Source: Sphingomonas faeni (GTDB lineage Bacteria > Pseudomonadota > Alphaproteobacteria > Sphingomonadales > Sphingomonadaceae). From it: a stretch of 51,433 nucleotides of DNA. Every line of letters starts with the position of its first letter. Position 1 is the stretch's first letter. A program made the translations under genes and the position numbers. The notes under the pieces were generated by a model, which saw only the letters and a list, made by a program, of their open reading frames with translations, made no database searches and was not told where the DNA came from. The DNA lies in contig NZ_JANBVH010000033.1 in NCBI RefSeq assembly GCF_024273235.1, positions 1 through 51,433 of the forward strand. Reading direction: 5' to 3'. This document shows, in pieces, positions 9,277 through 17,956 of the stretch.

Positions 9277-10547
9277 GCCTGCTCTTCCTGGCGCACCGCG
9301 TGCCCTTTCCGCCCGATCGTGGCGACAAGATCCGCAGCTTCCATATCCTCCAATATCTGGCGAAGCGCACGCCGGTTCATCTGGTGGCGTTTGCTGACGA
9401 CGAGGCGGACTTCGATCCGCCTGCGGTGTTTACGGAGATGCTGGCAGGTTTCACGATCCTGCCACGTCGCAAGTCGCAGAAGCGTGCTGCGATCGAAGCG
9501 CTGGCTGTCGGCAAGCCGGTATCGCTGACTGCGTTCGCCAGCCCGGCAATGCAGGCCGCGGTCGATCGCCTCCTGCCGCAGGTTGGCGGTGTCTACTGCT
9601 TTTCGGGTCAGATGGCGCAGTATCTGCCGGTCGACGCGCGGCCGGTCGTGATGGATTTCGTCGATGTCGATTCCGCCAAGTTCGCTGGGTTTGCGGACGA
9701 TGCGCGAGGCCCGATGCGGTGGATGATGCGCCGCGAAGCGCGGTTGCTGGGGGCTTTCGAGCGAGAGATTGCGGGGCGGGTTTCTGCGAGTCTGTTCGTG
9801 AGCGAGGCCGAGGCTGCATTGTTCCGTAAGGGTGGCGCGCGCGGCCGCGTCCTTGCTGTCGAGAACGGGATAGACTCCGCGAAGTTCGACCCTGCGGCTG
9901 CCACAACGCCCTTATCTTCCCCCCTCCCTGAAAGGGAGGGGCCGGGGGTGGGTCGGTTTCCGCATATCCGAACGGGCATGGCTCAAGCCGGCCGACCCAC
10001 CCCCGACCCCTCCCTTCCAGGGAGGGGCGAAGGAGCGCTCATCGTCTTCACCGGCCAGATGGACTACCGGCCCAACATCGACGCGGTAACCTGGTTCGCG
10101 CGCGATATCCTCCCGCTCGTCCACCGCCGCCACCCCGCGCGCTTCGCGATCGTCGGCCGCGCACCGACGCCGGCGGTACAGGCGCTCGCCAGCGACCATG
10201 TCACCGTCACCGGCGCGGTCGACGACGTCCGTGGCTGGCTCGCCGCTGCGGACGTGTGCGTCGCGCCGCTGAAACTCGCGCGGGGGATCCAGAACAAGGT
10301 GCTCGAGGCGATGGCGATGGCGCGTCCCGTCGTCGCCTCCGCCGCCGCCGCCGAAGGGATCGACCACGCCGATACCATCCGCGTCGCAGCGACCGCGCAG
10401 GACTTCGCCGATCAGGTGATCGCGCTGCTCGACGCGCCGGACACCGCAGCCATGCTCGGCGCCGCCGCCCGTGTGCAGGTCATCCGCCGCTATGGCTGGG
10501 ACGCGCGCCTCGCCCCACTCGACGTGCTGCTCGGCCTGACCGCATGA
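9273..10547 (+). CDS. XrtA-locus glycosyltransferase (GT4-like) with in-frame repeat insertion
   Basis: A family 4-like glycosyltransferase of the TIGR03087 type, 424 aa, starting at a GTG that overlaps the FemAB stop. The N-terminal Rossmann domain opens with LLFLAHRVPFPPDRGDKIRS. The C-terminal domain begins at LIVFTGQMDYRPNIDAVTWF and includes the donor-binding block PLKLARGIQNKVLEAMAMAR. Between them, residues about 214-254 are encoded by a near-perfect palindromic element (9916-10032) that also occurs upstream of the folate ligase gene. The inserted peptide is rich in Pro, Gly, Arg and Glu and lies in the inter-domain linker. The frame is kept and both domains are intact, so the enzyme is probably functional. 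It transfers a sugar during repeat-unit assembly. Confidence 0.9.
   Translation: MSLLFLAHRVPFPPDRGDKIRSFHILQYLAKRTPVHLVAFADDEADFDPPAVFTEMLAGFTILPRRKSQKRAAIEALAVGKPVSLTAFASPAMQAAVDRLLPQVGGVYCFSGQMAQYLPVDARPVVMDFVDVDSAKFAGFADDARGPMRWMMRREARLLGAFEREIAGRVSASLFVSEAEAALFRKGGARGRVLAVENGIDSAKFDPAAATTPLSSPLPEREGPGVGRFPHIRTGMAQAGRPTPDPSLPGRGEGALIVFTGQMDYRPNIDAVTWFARDILPLVHRRHPARFAIVGRAPTPAVQALASDHVTVTGAVDDVRGWLAAADVCVAPLKLARGIQNKVLEAMAMARPVVASAAAAEGIDHADTIRVAATAQDFADQVIALLDAPDTAAMLGAAARVQVIRRYGWDARLAPLDVLLGLTA
9916..10032. repeat. Palindromic element P1, copy inside the glycosyltransferase gene
   Basis: Two inverted arms of about 41 bp (9916-9956 and 9992-10032) pair with about three mismatches around a spacer of about 35 bp. 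Each arm contains a smaller hairpin, CCCTCCCTGAAAGGGAGGGG on the left and CCCTCCCTTCCAGGGAGGG on the right, followed or preceded by the GGTGGGTCGG / CCGACCCACC block. The same arms recur at 15788-15897. The element is read through in frame within the glycosyltransferase. Confidence 0.9.
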
Positions 10548-12022
10548 CCACCGCGTGGCGCCGACACGGCATCGCGCTGGCGGTCGCGTTCGTCCTGATC
10601 CTGCTGATGTTCCGCAGCGACGTCGGTGATCTCGTGCAGATCTGGTGGAACAGCACGACCTTCGGGCATTGCCTGTTCATCGGTCCGGTGGTCGCGTGGC
10701 TGATCTGGCAGCGCCGCGCGGAACTCGCCCAACTGACCCCAACCGGCTGGTGGCCGGGGCTGGCGCTTGTCGCGATCGGCGGGTTCGGCTGTCTGCTGGG
10801 CGACGCCGGCTCGGTCGGTTTCGCGCGCCAGCTCGGGCTGGTCATGATGCTGCAGGGCGCGGTGGTCACGATCCTCGGACCCAATGTCGCGCGCGGGCTG
10901 CTGTTCCCGCTTTGCTACGCGTTCTTCCTCGTGCCGTTCGGCGAGGGCCTCGAACCACCCTTGCAGACCATCACGGTCGCGATCGTCATGCCGCTGCTCC
11001 ACCTCGTCGGCGTGCCGGCGGTGGTCGACGGCGTGCTGATCCACGCCGGCCGCTATTATTTCGAAGTCGCGGAGGCGTGTTCGGGCGCCAAGTTCGTCAT
11101 CGCGATGGTCGCGTTCGGGGTGCTGGTCGCCAATCTCTGCTTCCTGTCGTGGAAACGCCGGGCGATCTTTCTGGTCGTCTCGGTGGTCGTGCCGGTCGTC
11201 GCCAACGGGTTCCGCGCGTTCGGGACGATCTGGGCGGCGAACCTGACATCGATCGAGGCGGCCACCGGGTTCGACCATATCGTCTATGGCTGGGTGTTCT
11301 TCGCGCTCGTGATGGCCGCGGTGCTGGCGATCGGCTGGCGCTGGTTCGACCGTGCCCCCGACGATCCCGCGTTCGATCCGGCGAGGCTCCAGGCGGTGCC
11401 ACGCCACCGCACCGAGCTGTTGGTCGCCACCGCGCTGGTCCTCGCGACGGTCGCGATCTTCCCGAGCTGGAGCGCCGCCATCGCCGGTCGCGCGCAGCCG
11501 CTGCCCGCGCATATCGACCTGCCCGACATCGCCGGATGGCACCGCGTTCCGGTCAGCACGCGCGCGCCCTGGATGCCCTATCATCCCGGCGCGGACCATT
11601 ATCTGTTCGGCCGCTATGCCGACGGATCGGGCGCGACCGTCGACATGAGCATCGCGGTGTTCGGCAACCAGCATGAGGGCAAGGAGCTGATCGCGTTCGG
11701 CACCGGCGTCCTGCGGCAGGAGGATCGCTGGGTCCGGGTCGAGAACCTGCCCGCGATTTCGGGCGGTTCGGCGATGCGGATCACGGCGCCGGGGCCCGTA
11801 GAGCGGATCGTCGCGACGTGGTACCGGGTCGGCGACACGACCACGCAGGACGAGACGCTGGTGAAGATCGAGACGATGAAGGCGCGGCTGCTCGGTGGTC
11901 CGCAACGCGCGGTGGCGATCCACCTGTCGGTCGAGGGTGCCGATCCGCGTCCGATCGCGCGCTTCCTCGCCGCATTGGGGCCGATCGCTACGGTTGCCGA
12001 TCGCGCCGCGGGGATGCGCTAG
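10544..12022 (+). CDS. xrtA: Exosortase A with fused EpsI domain
   Basis: An integral-membrane cysteine transpeptidase-like sorting enzyme, 492 aa, overlapping the glycosyltransferase stop (ATGA). The first 290 residues hold about eight transmembrane helices. They carry the exosortase triad: Cys in EACSGAKF (about 178), Arg in VANGFRAFG (about 224) and His in FDHIVYGW (about 245). After about residue 305 the protein continues into an EpsI-type periplasmic domain (DIAGWHRVP, AVFGNQHEGKELI, ATWYRVGD). Exosortase A cleaves C-terminal PEP-CTERM tails and is tied to exopolysaccharide production. No PEP-CTERM substrate gene was recognised in this window, so targets must lie elsewhere in the genome. 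Confidence 0.94.
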   Translation: MTTAWRRHGIALAVAFVLILLMFRSDVGDLVQIWWNSTTFGHCLFIGPVVAWLIWQRRAELAQLTPTGWWPGLALVAIGGFGCLLGDAGSVGFARQLGLVMMLQGAVVTILGPNVARGLLFPLCYAFFLVPFGEGLEPPLQTITVAIVMPLLHLVGVPAVVDGVLIHAGRYYFEVAEACSGAKFVIAMVAFGVLVANLCFLSWKRRAIFLVVSVVVPVVANGFRAFGTIWAANLTSIEAATGFDHIVYGWVFFALVMAAVLAIGWRWFDRAPDDPAFDPARLQAVPRHRTELLVATALVLATVAIFPSWSAAIAGRAQPLPAHIDLPDIAGWHRVPVSTRAPWMPYHPGADHYLFGRYADGSGATVDMSIAVFGNQHEGKELIAFGTGVLRQEDRWVRVENLPAISGGSAMRITAPGPVERIVATWYRVGDTTTQDETLVKIETMKARLLGGPQRAVAIHLSVEGADPRPIARFLAALGPIATVADRAAGMR

Positions 12023-13909
12023 ATGTGCGGCATCGCCGGGATCTTCCACCCGGGTACGCCCAAGCCGGTCGATCCCAACCGCGTCCATGCGATGATTGCC
12101 GCGCTGGCGCATCGCGGGCCCGACGGCGACGGCATCTGGACCGCGCCGGGCGTGGGGCTCGGCCACCGCCGGCTGTCGATCATCGATCTCGAAGGCTCGC
12201 CGCAGCCGATGTCGGACGGCTCGCTGACGATCACCTATAACGGCGAGGTCTATAATTTCGCCGAACTGCGCGACGAGTTGATCGCCAAGGGCGCGATCTT
12301 CCGCACCGCAGGCGACACCGAAGTGCTGCTCCACGCCTGGCGCGCCTGGGGGCCGTCGATGCTCGACCGGCTGAACGGCATGTTCGCGTTCGGGATCCAC
12401 GATTCCGCCGCCCACACGCTGTTCCTCGCGCGCGACCGGATGGGCGTGAAGCCGCTTTTCTATGTCGAATTGGCGGATGGGTCGCTGGCGTTCGCCTCCG
12501 AACTGAAGGGCCTGCTCGCGCACCCGCAACTCCGCCGCGTGCCCGATCTGAGTGCGGTCGAGGATTACCTCGCGCTCGGCTATGTTCCCGACGATTCCTG
12601 CATCGTCGCGGGCGTGAAGAAGCTGGTCGCGGGGCATTTCCTGCTGGTCGAGCGCGGGCGTCCGGTGCCAAGCCCGCGCAAATGGTGGGACATCGATTTC
12701 TCCAACCGCGCGACCGGCTCCGCCAAGGTGCTCGGCGAAGAACTGGTCGACCGGATGCGCGAAGGCGTGCGCTCACGCATGGTCGCCGACGTGCCGCTCG
12801 GTGCGTTCCTGTCGGGCGGCGTCGACAGCTCTGCGGTCGTCGCGTTGATGGCCGAAGCGAGCCCCAAGGCGGTCCGTACCTGCACGATCGGCTTCGACGA
12901 AGCGGGGCATGACGAGCGCAGCTTCGCCACCACCGTGGCGCGGCGCTTCGCCACCGATCACCGCGAGCGCGTGGTCCAGTCGGGCGACGTCTCGCTGATC
13001 GACACGCTGGTCGCGAGCTTCGACGAACCCTTCGCCGATGCCTCTGCGCTGGCGACGTACCAGGTCTGTGCGCTGGCCCGCGAGAGCGTCACCGTCGCGC
13101 TGTCGGGCGACGGCGCGGACGAAGCGCTCGCCGGCTATCGTCGCTACAAATTCCAGTCCGTCGAGGAGCGCGTTCGCGGGCTGCTCCCGGCGCATCTGCG
13201 CGCGGACGTGTTCGGTACGCTCGGCCGCTTTTACCCCAAGGCCGACTGGGCGCCGCGTCCGCTGCGCGCGAAATCGACGTTGCTCGCGCTCGCGCAAGGG
13301 GGGGGCGAGGCGTATGCGCGGTCGGTCGGCGTCACCACGCCCGAGCTGCGCGCGCACCTCTTCACGCCCGGTGCCCGCGCCACGCTCGGCGGGTATCGTG
13401 CCGAGGATCGCTATGTCGCGACGATGGCCAATGCACCGGCGCGCGACGCGATCGACCGTGCGCAATATGCCGACATCAAGCACTGGCTGCCCGGCGACAT
13501 CCTGACCAAGGTCGATCGTACCAGCATGGCGGTAGGGCTCGAAGCGCGTGAACCGTTGCTCGACCACCGGCTGATCGAGTTCTGCGCGACGTTGCCCGCG
13601 AACATGCGGTTGCGCCACGGCGAGGGCAAATGGCTGATGAAGAAGGCGATGGAGCCGTATCTGCCGCGCGAGATCCTCTACCGCCAGAAGATGGGCTTCG
13701 TGACGCCGATCAGCGCGTGGTTTCGCGAAGCGCTGGCGGGGGAAGCTATCGCGCTCGCCAAATCGCGTACGCTCGGCGAGACGGGGTGGTTCGACATGGC
13801 GACGATCGCGCGGATTGCCGACGAGCACCGGATGGGTCGGGGCGAGCATGGGCGGACGTTGTGGCAGTTCGTGATGCTCGAGCGGTCGATGAAGCGGATG
13901 TTCGGGTAG
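12023..13909 (+). CDS. XrtA/PEP-CTERM-system amidotransferase (asparagine synthase-like)
   Basis: A 628-aa class II glutamine amidotransferase/asparagine synthetase B-like protein starting directly after the xrtA stop. Cys2 of MCGIAGIFHP is the glutaminase nucleophile. The synthetase domain has the PP-loop FLSGGVDSSAVVAL (about residue 265) and the later ALSGDGADEALAGY and LTKVDRTSMAVGLEAREPLL blocks. It belongs to the TIGR03108 type found in exosortase-A loci and probably amidates a sugar acid or amino acid substituent of the polymer rather than making free asparagine. A run of eight G residues occurs at 13298-13305 inside the gene, but the frame is intact. Confidence 0.92.
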   Translation: MCGIAGIFHPGTPKPVDPNRVHAMIAALAHRGPDGDGIWTAPGVGLGHRRLSIIDLEGSPQPMSDGSLTITYNGEVYNFAELRDELIAKGAIFRTAGDTEVLLHAWRAWGPSMLDRLNGMFAFGIHDSAAHTLFLARDRMGVKPLFYVELADGSLAFASELKGLLAHPQLRRVPDLSAVEDYLALGYVPDDSCIVAGVKKLVAGHFLLVERGRPVPSPRKWWDIDFSNRATGSAKVLGEELVDRMREGVRSRMVADVPLGAFLSGGVDSSAVVALMAEASPKAVRTCTIGFDEAGHDERSFATTVARRFATDHRERVVQSGDVSLIDTLVASFDEPFADASALATYQVCALARESVTVALSGDGADEALAGYRRYKFQSVEERVRGLLPAHLRADVFGTLGRFYPKADWAPRPLRAKSTLLALAQGGGEAYARSVGVTTPELRAHLFTPGARATLGGYRAEDRYVATMANAPARDAIDRAQYADIKHWLPGDILTKVDRTSMAVGLEAREPLLDHRLIEFCATLPANMRLRHGEGKWLMKKAMEPYLPREILYRQKMGFVTPISAWFREALAGEAIALAKSRTLGETGWFDMATIARIADEHRMGRGEHGRTLWQFVMLERSMKRMFG

Positions 13910-13920
13910 GGCGTCTCGAA

Positions 13921-14043
13921 TCCTCCCCCGCAAGGGGGAGGTGGCACCGAAGGTGACGGAGGGGGAGGACACGGAGCGCACGTTTCGCGTGCCTCCCCCT
14001 CCGTCTGGCAAGTGCCAGCCACCTCCCCCTGGCGGGGGAGGAT
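13921..14043. repeat. Palindromic element P2 between converging genes
   Basis: A long inverted repeat fills almost the whole gap between the amidotransferase (+) and fhs (-). The left arm starts TCCTCCCCCGCAAGGGGGAG and contains GTGACGGAGGGGGAGG. The right arm (from about 13991) contains CCTCCCCCTCCGTC and ends CCCCCTGGCGGGGGAGGA. Each arm also forms its own small hairpin. Placed between convergent genes, it could serve as a bidirectional transcription stop. Confidence 0.8.
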
Positions 14044-14050
14044 CAAGGGC

Positions 14051-15721
14051 TTAAAACAATCCCTCGATCAGCCCTTCGTCGTTGAGCCGGATCGCCTCCG
14101 CCGCGGGCACGCGGGGGAGGCCCGGCATGGTCATGATCTCTCCGCAGATCGCGACGACGAACCCGGCACCGGCGGCGAGGCGGACTTCGCGGACGGGGAC
14201 GATGTGGCCGGTCGGCGCGCCGAGCAAAGCCGGGTCGGTCGAGAAGCTGTACTGGGTCTTGGCGAGGCAGACGGGCAGGTGACCATAGCCCGCATCCTCC
14301 CAGCGCCTGAGTTGCGCCAACACGCTCGGCTCGGCAACCGCATGCTCCGCGCGATAAATCCGCCGGGCGACGGTGTCGATCTTGTCGAACAGCGAGAGTT
14401 CGTCGCCATAGATCGGCGCGAATCCACCGCCATGCGTCTCGCAGATCTCGGCAACCGCATCGGCCAACTCGACCGCGCCTGCGCCACCCTCGGCCCAATG
14501 CCGGCAGAGGATCGCGCGCGAGCCGTGCTGGGCTGCGGCCTCCTGGATCGCGGCGATCTCGGCATCGCTGTCGGTGTAGAAATGGTTGATCGCGACGATC
14601 GCGGGGACGCCGAACTGGCGGATGTTCTCGATGTGGCGGACGAGGTTGACCGCACCCTTGCGGACCGCATCGACGTTCTCGTGCGCGAGGTCGGCCTTTG
14701 CCACGCCACCGTTCATCTTGAGTGCGCGCGCGGTGGCGACGATCACGACCGCGTCGGGGGCGAGCCCCGCTTGGCGGCACTTGATGTCGAAGAACTTTTC
14801 CGCGCCTAGGTCCGCGCCGAAGCCGGCTTCGGTGACGACGTAATCGCCGAGCGACAGGGCGGCTCGCGTCGCGATTACCGAGTTGCAGCCATGCGCGATG
14901 TTGGCGAACGGGCCGCCGTGGAGGAACGCTGGCGTGCCTTCGAGCGACTGGACGAGGTTGGGCTTGATCGCCTCCGCCAGCAGCACCGCCATCGCGCCGT
15001 CGGCCTTGAGGTCGCGCGCGGTGATCGGCTTGCGGTCGCGGGTGTAGGCGACGACGATATCGCCAAGCCTGCGCTCCATGTCGGCGAGGTCGTCGGCGAG
15101 ACACAGGATCGCCATCACTTCGGAGGCGACAGTGATGTCGAAGCCCGATTCGCGCGGATAGCCATTGGCGACGCCACCGATCGACTGGACGATGTCGCGC
15201 AGCGCGCGGTCGTTCATGTCGAGGACGCGGCGCCAGACCACGCGGCGGACGTCGATCTGGAGCGCGTTGCCCCAGTGGATATGATTGTCGATCATCGCCG
15301 CGAGCAGATTGTGCGCGGTCGTGATGGCGTGGAAATCGCCGGTGAAGTGGAGGTTGATGTCCTCCATCGGCGCGACCTGCGCGCGGCCGCCGCCTGTCGC
15401 GCCACCCTTGGTGCCGAAGCAGGGCCCGAGCGACGGTTCGCGGAGCGCGAGGACCGCCTTGCGGCCGGTGTGGCGCAGCGCGTCGGCGAGGCCGATCGAG
15501 GTGGTCGTTTTGCCCTCGCCCGCGGGGGTGGGGTTGATCGCGGTGACGAGGATCAGGCGACCTTTCGCGCTCGTTTTACGCGTTTCGAGCCAGTCGAGCG
15601 CGATCTTCGCCTTGTAGCGACCATAGGGCTCGATCGCCGCGTCGGGGATGCCGAGGCCGTCCGCGATGGTGGCGATGGGGCGCAGCGCGACGCTGCGGGC
15701 GATGGCGATATCGGTGTCCAT
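14051..15721 (-). CDS. fhs: Formate-tetrahydrofolate ligase
   Basis: A cytoplasmic ATP-dependent enzyme that makes 10-formyl-tetrahydrofolate from formate and THF, 556 aa, the usual family length. The P-loop is PTPAGEGKTTTSIGLADAL (about residue 67). Other family blocks are MNDRALRDIVQSIGG, TAHNLLAAMIDNHI and ALKMNGGVAK. The start is the ATG at 15721 (MDTDIAIARSVA). The frame continues upstream through the palindromic element at 15788-15897, but that part reads as proline-rich repeat sequence. No clear Shine-Dalgarno motif precedes the ATG. It provides one-carbon units for purine synthesis; the purQSC genes are 27 kb away. Confidence 0.96.
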   Translation of the reverse strand: MDTDIAIARSVALRPIATIADGLGIPDAAIEPYGRYKAKIALDWLETRKTSAKGRLILVTAINPTPAGEGKTTTSIGLADALRHTGRKAVLALREPSLGPCFGTKGGATGGGRAQVAPMEDINLHFTGDFHAITTAHNLLAAMIDNHIHWGNALQIDVRRVVWRRVLDMNDRALRDIVQSIGGVANGYPRESGFDITVASEVMAILCLADDLADMERRLGDIVVAYTRDRKPITARDLKADGAMAVLLAEAIKPNLVQSLEGTPAFLHGGPFANIAHGCNSVIATRAALSLGDYVVTEAGFGADLGAEKFFDIKCRQAGLAPDAVVIVATARALKMNGGVAKADLAHENVDAVRKGAVNLVRHIENIRQFGVPAIVAINHFYTDSDAEIAAIQEAAAQHGSRAILCRHWAEGGAGAVELADAVAEICETHGGGFAPIYGDELSLFDKIDTVARRIYRAEHAVAEPSVLAQLRRWEDAGYGHLPVCLAKTQYSFSTDPALLGAPTGHIVPVREVRLAAGAGFVVAICGEIMTMPGLPRVPAAEAIRLNDEGLIEGLF

Positions 15722-15787
15722 GCGGGCGTGCGTAGCGGGGGCGGGGGCGGGGTGCCAGATGGTTTCTGGCGCGGGGGAGATGTGGAA

Positions 15788-15897
15788 CTCCCCTCCCTGG
15801 AAGGGAGGGGCAGGCGGTGGGTCGGCCCGATTTGGCCACCGTCCCGGCCCGAGAAACCGACCCACCCCCGACCCCTCCCTTCCAGGGAGGGGGGAAG
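15788..15897. repeat. Palindromic element P1, copy upstream of fhs
   Basis: The second copy of the element found inside the glycosyltransferase gene. The left arm 15788-15825 reads CTCCCCTCCCTGGAAGGGAG then GGGTCGG. The right arm 15857-15897 reads CCGACCCACCCCCGACCCCT and so on. The spacer differs from the other copy. It starts about 66 bases upstream of the fhs start codon, so an fhs transcript starting farther upstream would carry a strong hairpin in its leader. Confidence 0.88.
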
Positions 15898-15919
15898 GTT
15901 GGCATCTCGCCGAAGAGAA

Positions 15920-15955
15920 CCGCTGGCTGGTTGGTCCGAGGTTACGGGCCAGCGG
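15920..15955. repeat. Perfect 8-bp inverted repeat upstream of fhs
   Basis: CCGCTGGC (15920-15927) and GCCAGCGG (15948-15955) are perfect inverted copies with a 20-base loop. They lie upstream of fhs, beyond the P1 element. This could be an operator or simply a hairpin; nothing in the sequence decides. Confidence 0.4.
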
Positions 15956-16034
15956 CGGTACTCTTTAGAGCGCCGCGGCTAAGCCGCCCTTCGACTGCCT
16001 GCGAAGGCAGGCGCTCAGGACAGGCTAGTCGGAC

Positions 16035-16104
16035 GGGGCTGCTAGCCCCGCCGGCCGGGTGTGATGCGGGCGCGGCGGAGCTTGCGCTCCGCCTGCTGCA
16101 TCAC
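16035..16104 (-). terminator. Hairpins downstream of isocitrate lyase
   Basis: Two stem-loops follow the aceA stop codon on the - strand. The nearer one (16061-16104) pairs GTGATGC with GCATCAC and GGCGGAGC with GCTCCGCC, starting five bases after the stop. The second is GGGGCTGCTAGCCCC (16035-16049). There is no T-run, so they may act only as 3' end stabilisers. The rest of the gap up to 15898 holds nothing recognisable as a gene. Confidence 0.5.
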
Positions 16105-16108
16105 GCCA

Positions 16109-17704
16109 TTACGCCGCGAACTGGTTCATCGTATTATGCGCGCCCCCGGCCTTCAGCGCGGCCTCGCCAGCGAAATACTCCTTGTGGTCGTCGCCGAGAT
16201 CCGAGCCGGACATGTTCTGATGCTTGACGCAGGCGATACCCTCGCGGATTTCCTTGCGCTGGACGCCCTTCACATAGCCGAGCATCCCGGCATCGCCGAA
16301 ATACTCCTTGGCGAGATTGTCGGTCGACAGCGCCGCCGTGTGGTAGGTCGGCAGCGTGATCAGGTGATGGAAAATCCCTGCGCGCCTGGCCGAATCCGCC
16401 TGGAAGGTGCGGATGCGTTCGTCGGCTTCTTCGGCCAGCGCGGTGCCATCATAATCGACGCTCATCAGCCGCGCGCGATCATAGGCGGAGACGTCCTTGC
16501 CCTCTTCGGTCCAGGCGTCGAACACCTGCTGGCGGAAGTTCAGCGTCCAGTTGAAGCTCGGCGAGTTGTTGTAGACGAGCTTTGCGTTCGGCACGACCTC
16601 GCGGATGCGATCGACCATGCCGGCGATCTGTTCGATGTGCGGCTTCTCGGTCTCGATCCAGAGCAGGTCGGCGCCGTTCTGAAGCGAGGCGATGCAGTCC
16701 ATCACGCAGCGATCCTCGCCGGTGCCGGCGCGGAACTGGAACAGGTTGGAGGGCAGGCGCTTCGGGCGGAGCAGCTTGCCGTCGCGGTTGAGGATGACGT
16801 CGCCGTTCCGTGCGGTCGTGGGATCGATCTCCTCGCAGTCGAGGTAGGAATTATACTGGTCGCCCAGATCGCCCGGCTCCTTGCTGACCGCGATCTGCTT
16901 GGTGAGGCCGGCGCCGAGCGAGTCGGTGCGCGTCACGATGATGCCGTCCTCGACGCCGAGTTCGAGGAACGCGTAGCGGCACGCGCGGACCTTCGCGAGG
17001 AAGTCCTCGTGCGGGACGGTGACCTTGCCGTCCTGATGGCCGCACTGCTTCTCGTCGCTGACCTGGTTCTCGATCTGGAGCGCGCAGGCCCCCGCCTCGA
17101 TCATTTTCCGCGCGAGGAGGTATGTGGCTTCAGCATTGCCGAAGCCTGCGTCTATGTCGGCGATGATCGGCACGACGTGCGTCTGATGGTTCTCCATCGC
17201 ATTGAGCAGGCGCTGTTCCTCGATCGCATTGCCGGCAGCGCGGGCCGCATCGACCTCGCGGAACATCATGCCGAGCTCGCGTGCGTCGGCCTGGCGGAGG
17301 AAGGTGTAGAGCTCCTCGATCAACGCGGGGACGCTGGTCTTCTCGTGCATCGACTGATCGGGCAGCGGGCCGAACTCGCTGCGCATCGCCGCCACCATCC
17401 AGCCCGAGAGGTAGAGGTAGCGCCGGTCGGTCGTGCCGAAATGCTTCTTGATGCTGATCATCTTCTGCTGCGCGATGAAACCGTGCCAGCAGCCGAGCGA
17501 CTGGGTGTAGTTGGCCGGATCGGCGTCGTAGGCGGCCATGTCCTTGCGCATGATCGCGGCGGTGTAGCGGGCGATTTCGAGCCCCGTGGCGAAGCGGTTC
17601 TGGAGCCGCATGCGCGCGACCGATTCGGGTGAGATCGCGTCCCAGGTGCCGTTCTGGTCGGCAATGAGGTTCGAGATTTGGGCGATGTGGGTCTGGTAGG
17701 TCAC
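16109..17704 (-). CDS. aceA: Isocitrate lyase (large, 531-aa form)
   Basis: The glyoxylate-shunt enzyme that splits isocitrate into succinate and glyoxylate, 531 aa. It has the length and character of the Pseudomonas aeruginosa-type lyase rather than the 430-aa E. coli form. The catalytic cysteine is in the variant motif KQCGHQDGK (about residue 222). ADIDAGFGNAEATYLLA (metal/substrate site) and TRTDSLGAGLT are also clear. It starts with GTG at 17704, with GAAGGA six bases upstream (17711-17716 on the + strand). No malate synthase or lyase regulator is adjacent, so it appears to be transcribed alone. It allows growth on acetate and other C2 sources. Confidence 0.95.
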   Translation of the reverse strand: MTYQTHIAQISNLIADQNGTWDAISPESVARMRLQNRFATGLEIARYTAAIMRKDMAAYDADPANYTQSLGCWHGFIAQQKMISIKKHFGTTDRRYLYLSGWMVAAMRSEFGPLPDQSMHEKTSVPALIEELYTFLRQADARELGMMFREVDAARAAGNAIEEQRLLNAMENHQTHVVPIIADIDAGFGNAEATYLLARKMIEAGACALQIENQVSDEKQCGHQDGKVTVPHEDFLAKVRACRYAFLELGVEDGIIVTRTDSLGAGLTKQIAVSKEPGDLGDQYNSYLDCEEIDPTTARNGDVILNRDGKLLRPKRLPSNLFQFRAGTGEDRCVMDCIASLQNGADLLWIETEKPHIEQIAGMVDRIREVVPNAKLVYNNSPSFNWTLNFRQQVFDAWTEEGKDVSAYDRARLMSVDYDGTALAEEADERIRTFQADSARRAGIFHHLITLPTYHTAALSTDNLAKEYFGDAGMLGYVKGVQRKEIREGIACVKHQNMSGSDLGDDHKEYFAGEAALKAGGAHNTMNQFAA

Positions 17705-17850
17705 GGGCGATCCTTCGCTGCTGCGTTGATCGTCGTGTAGGGTTGTTGACAGGGTTTTTACGGGGAATACCGCGCGGCGGCGGGTGTTGGTGTCGGTTGC
17801 TGGGGTGCGTCGAGTGTCGGGTTGTGAAGAATGTTACACGCTCAACGCTG

Positions 17851-17928
17851 TTCTCCCGCGTACGCGGGAGTCCAGGAGCCACACGCCGTTCGCTGAGTAA
17901 CCCTGGGCCCCCGCTTTCGCGGGGGAAC
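17851..17928. repeat. Palindromic element P5, copy 1
   Basis: TTCTCCCGCGTACGCGGGAG at the left and CCCCCGCTTTCGCGGGGGAA at the right flank a spacer containing CCAGG...CCTGGG, so the whole unit is an inverted repeat made of two hairpins. It lies between aceA and the end of the sensor kinase gene. A near-identical copy is at 42467-42543 and a shorter relative at 21324-21375. Confidence 0.85.
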
Positions 17929-17956
17929 AGCTACGTCGCTGTCCTTCTCGGGGGCG

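Noticed and set aside
10490..12637. Long open frame of about 715 codons on the - strand opposite xrtA and the amidotransferase
   Set aside because: Its product is an Arg/Asp/His-rich low-complexity sequence typical of antisense frames in GC-rich genes, and the + strand genes have clear domains.
13298..13305. G8 run in the amidotransferase as a phase-variation switch
   Set aside because: The frame is intact, eight G is not exceptional in such GC-rich DNA, and nothing else suggests switching.
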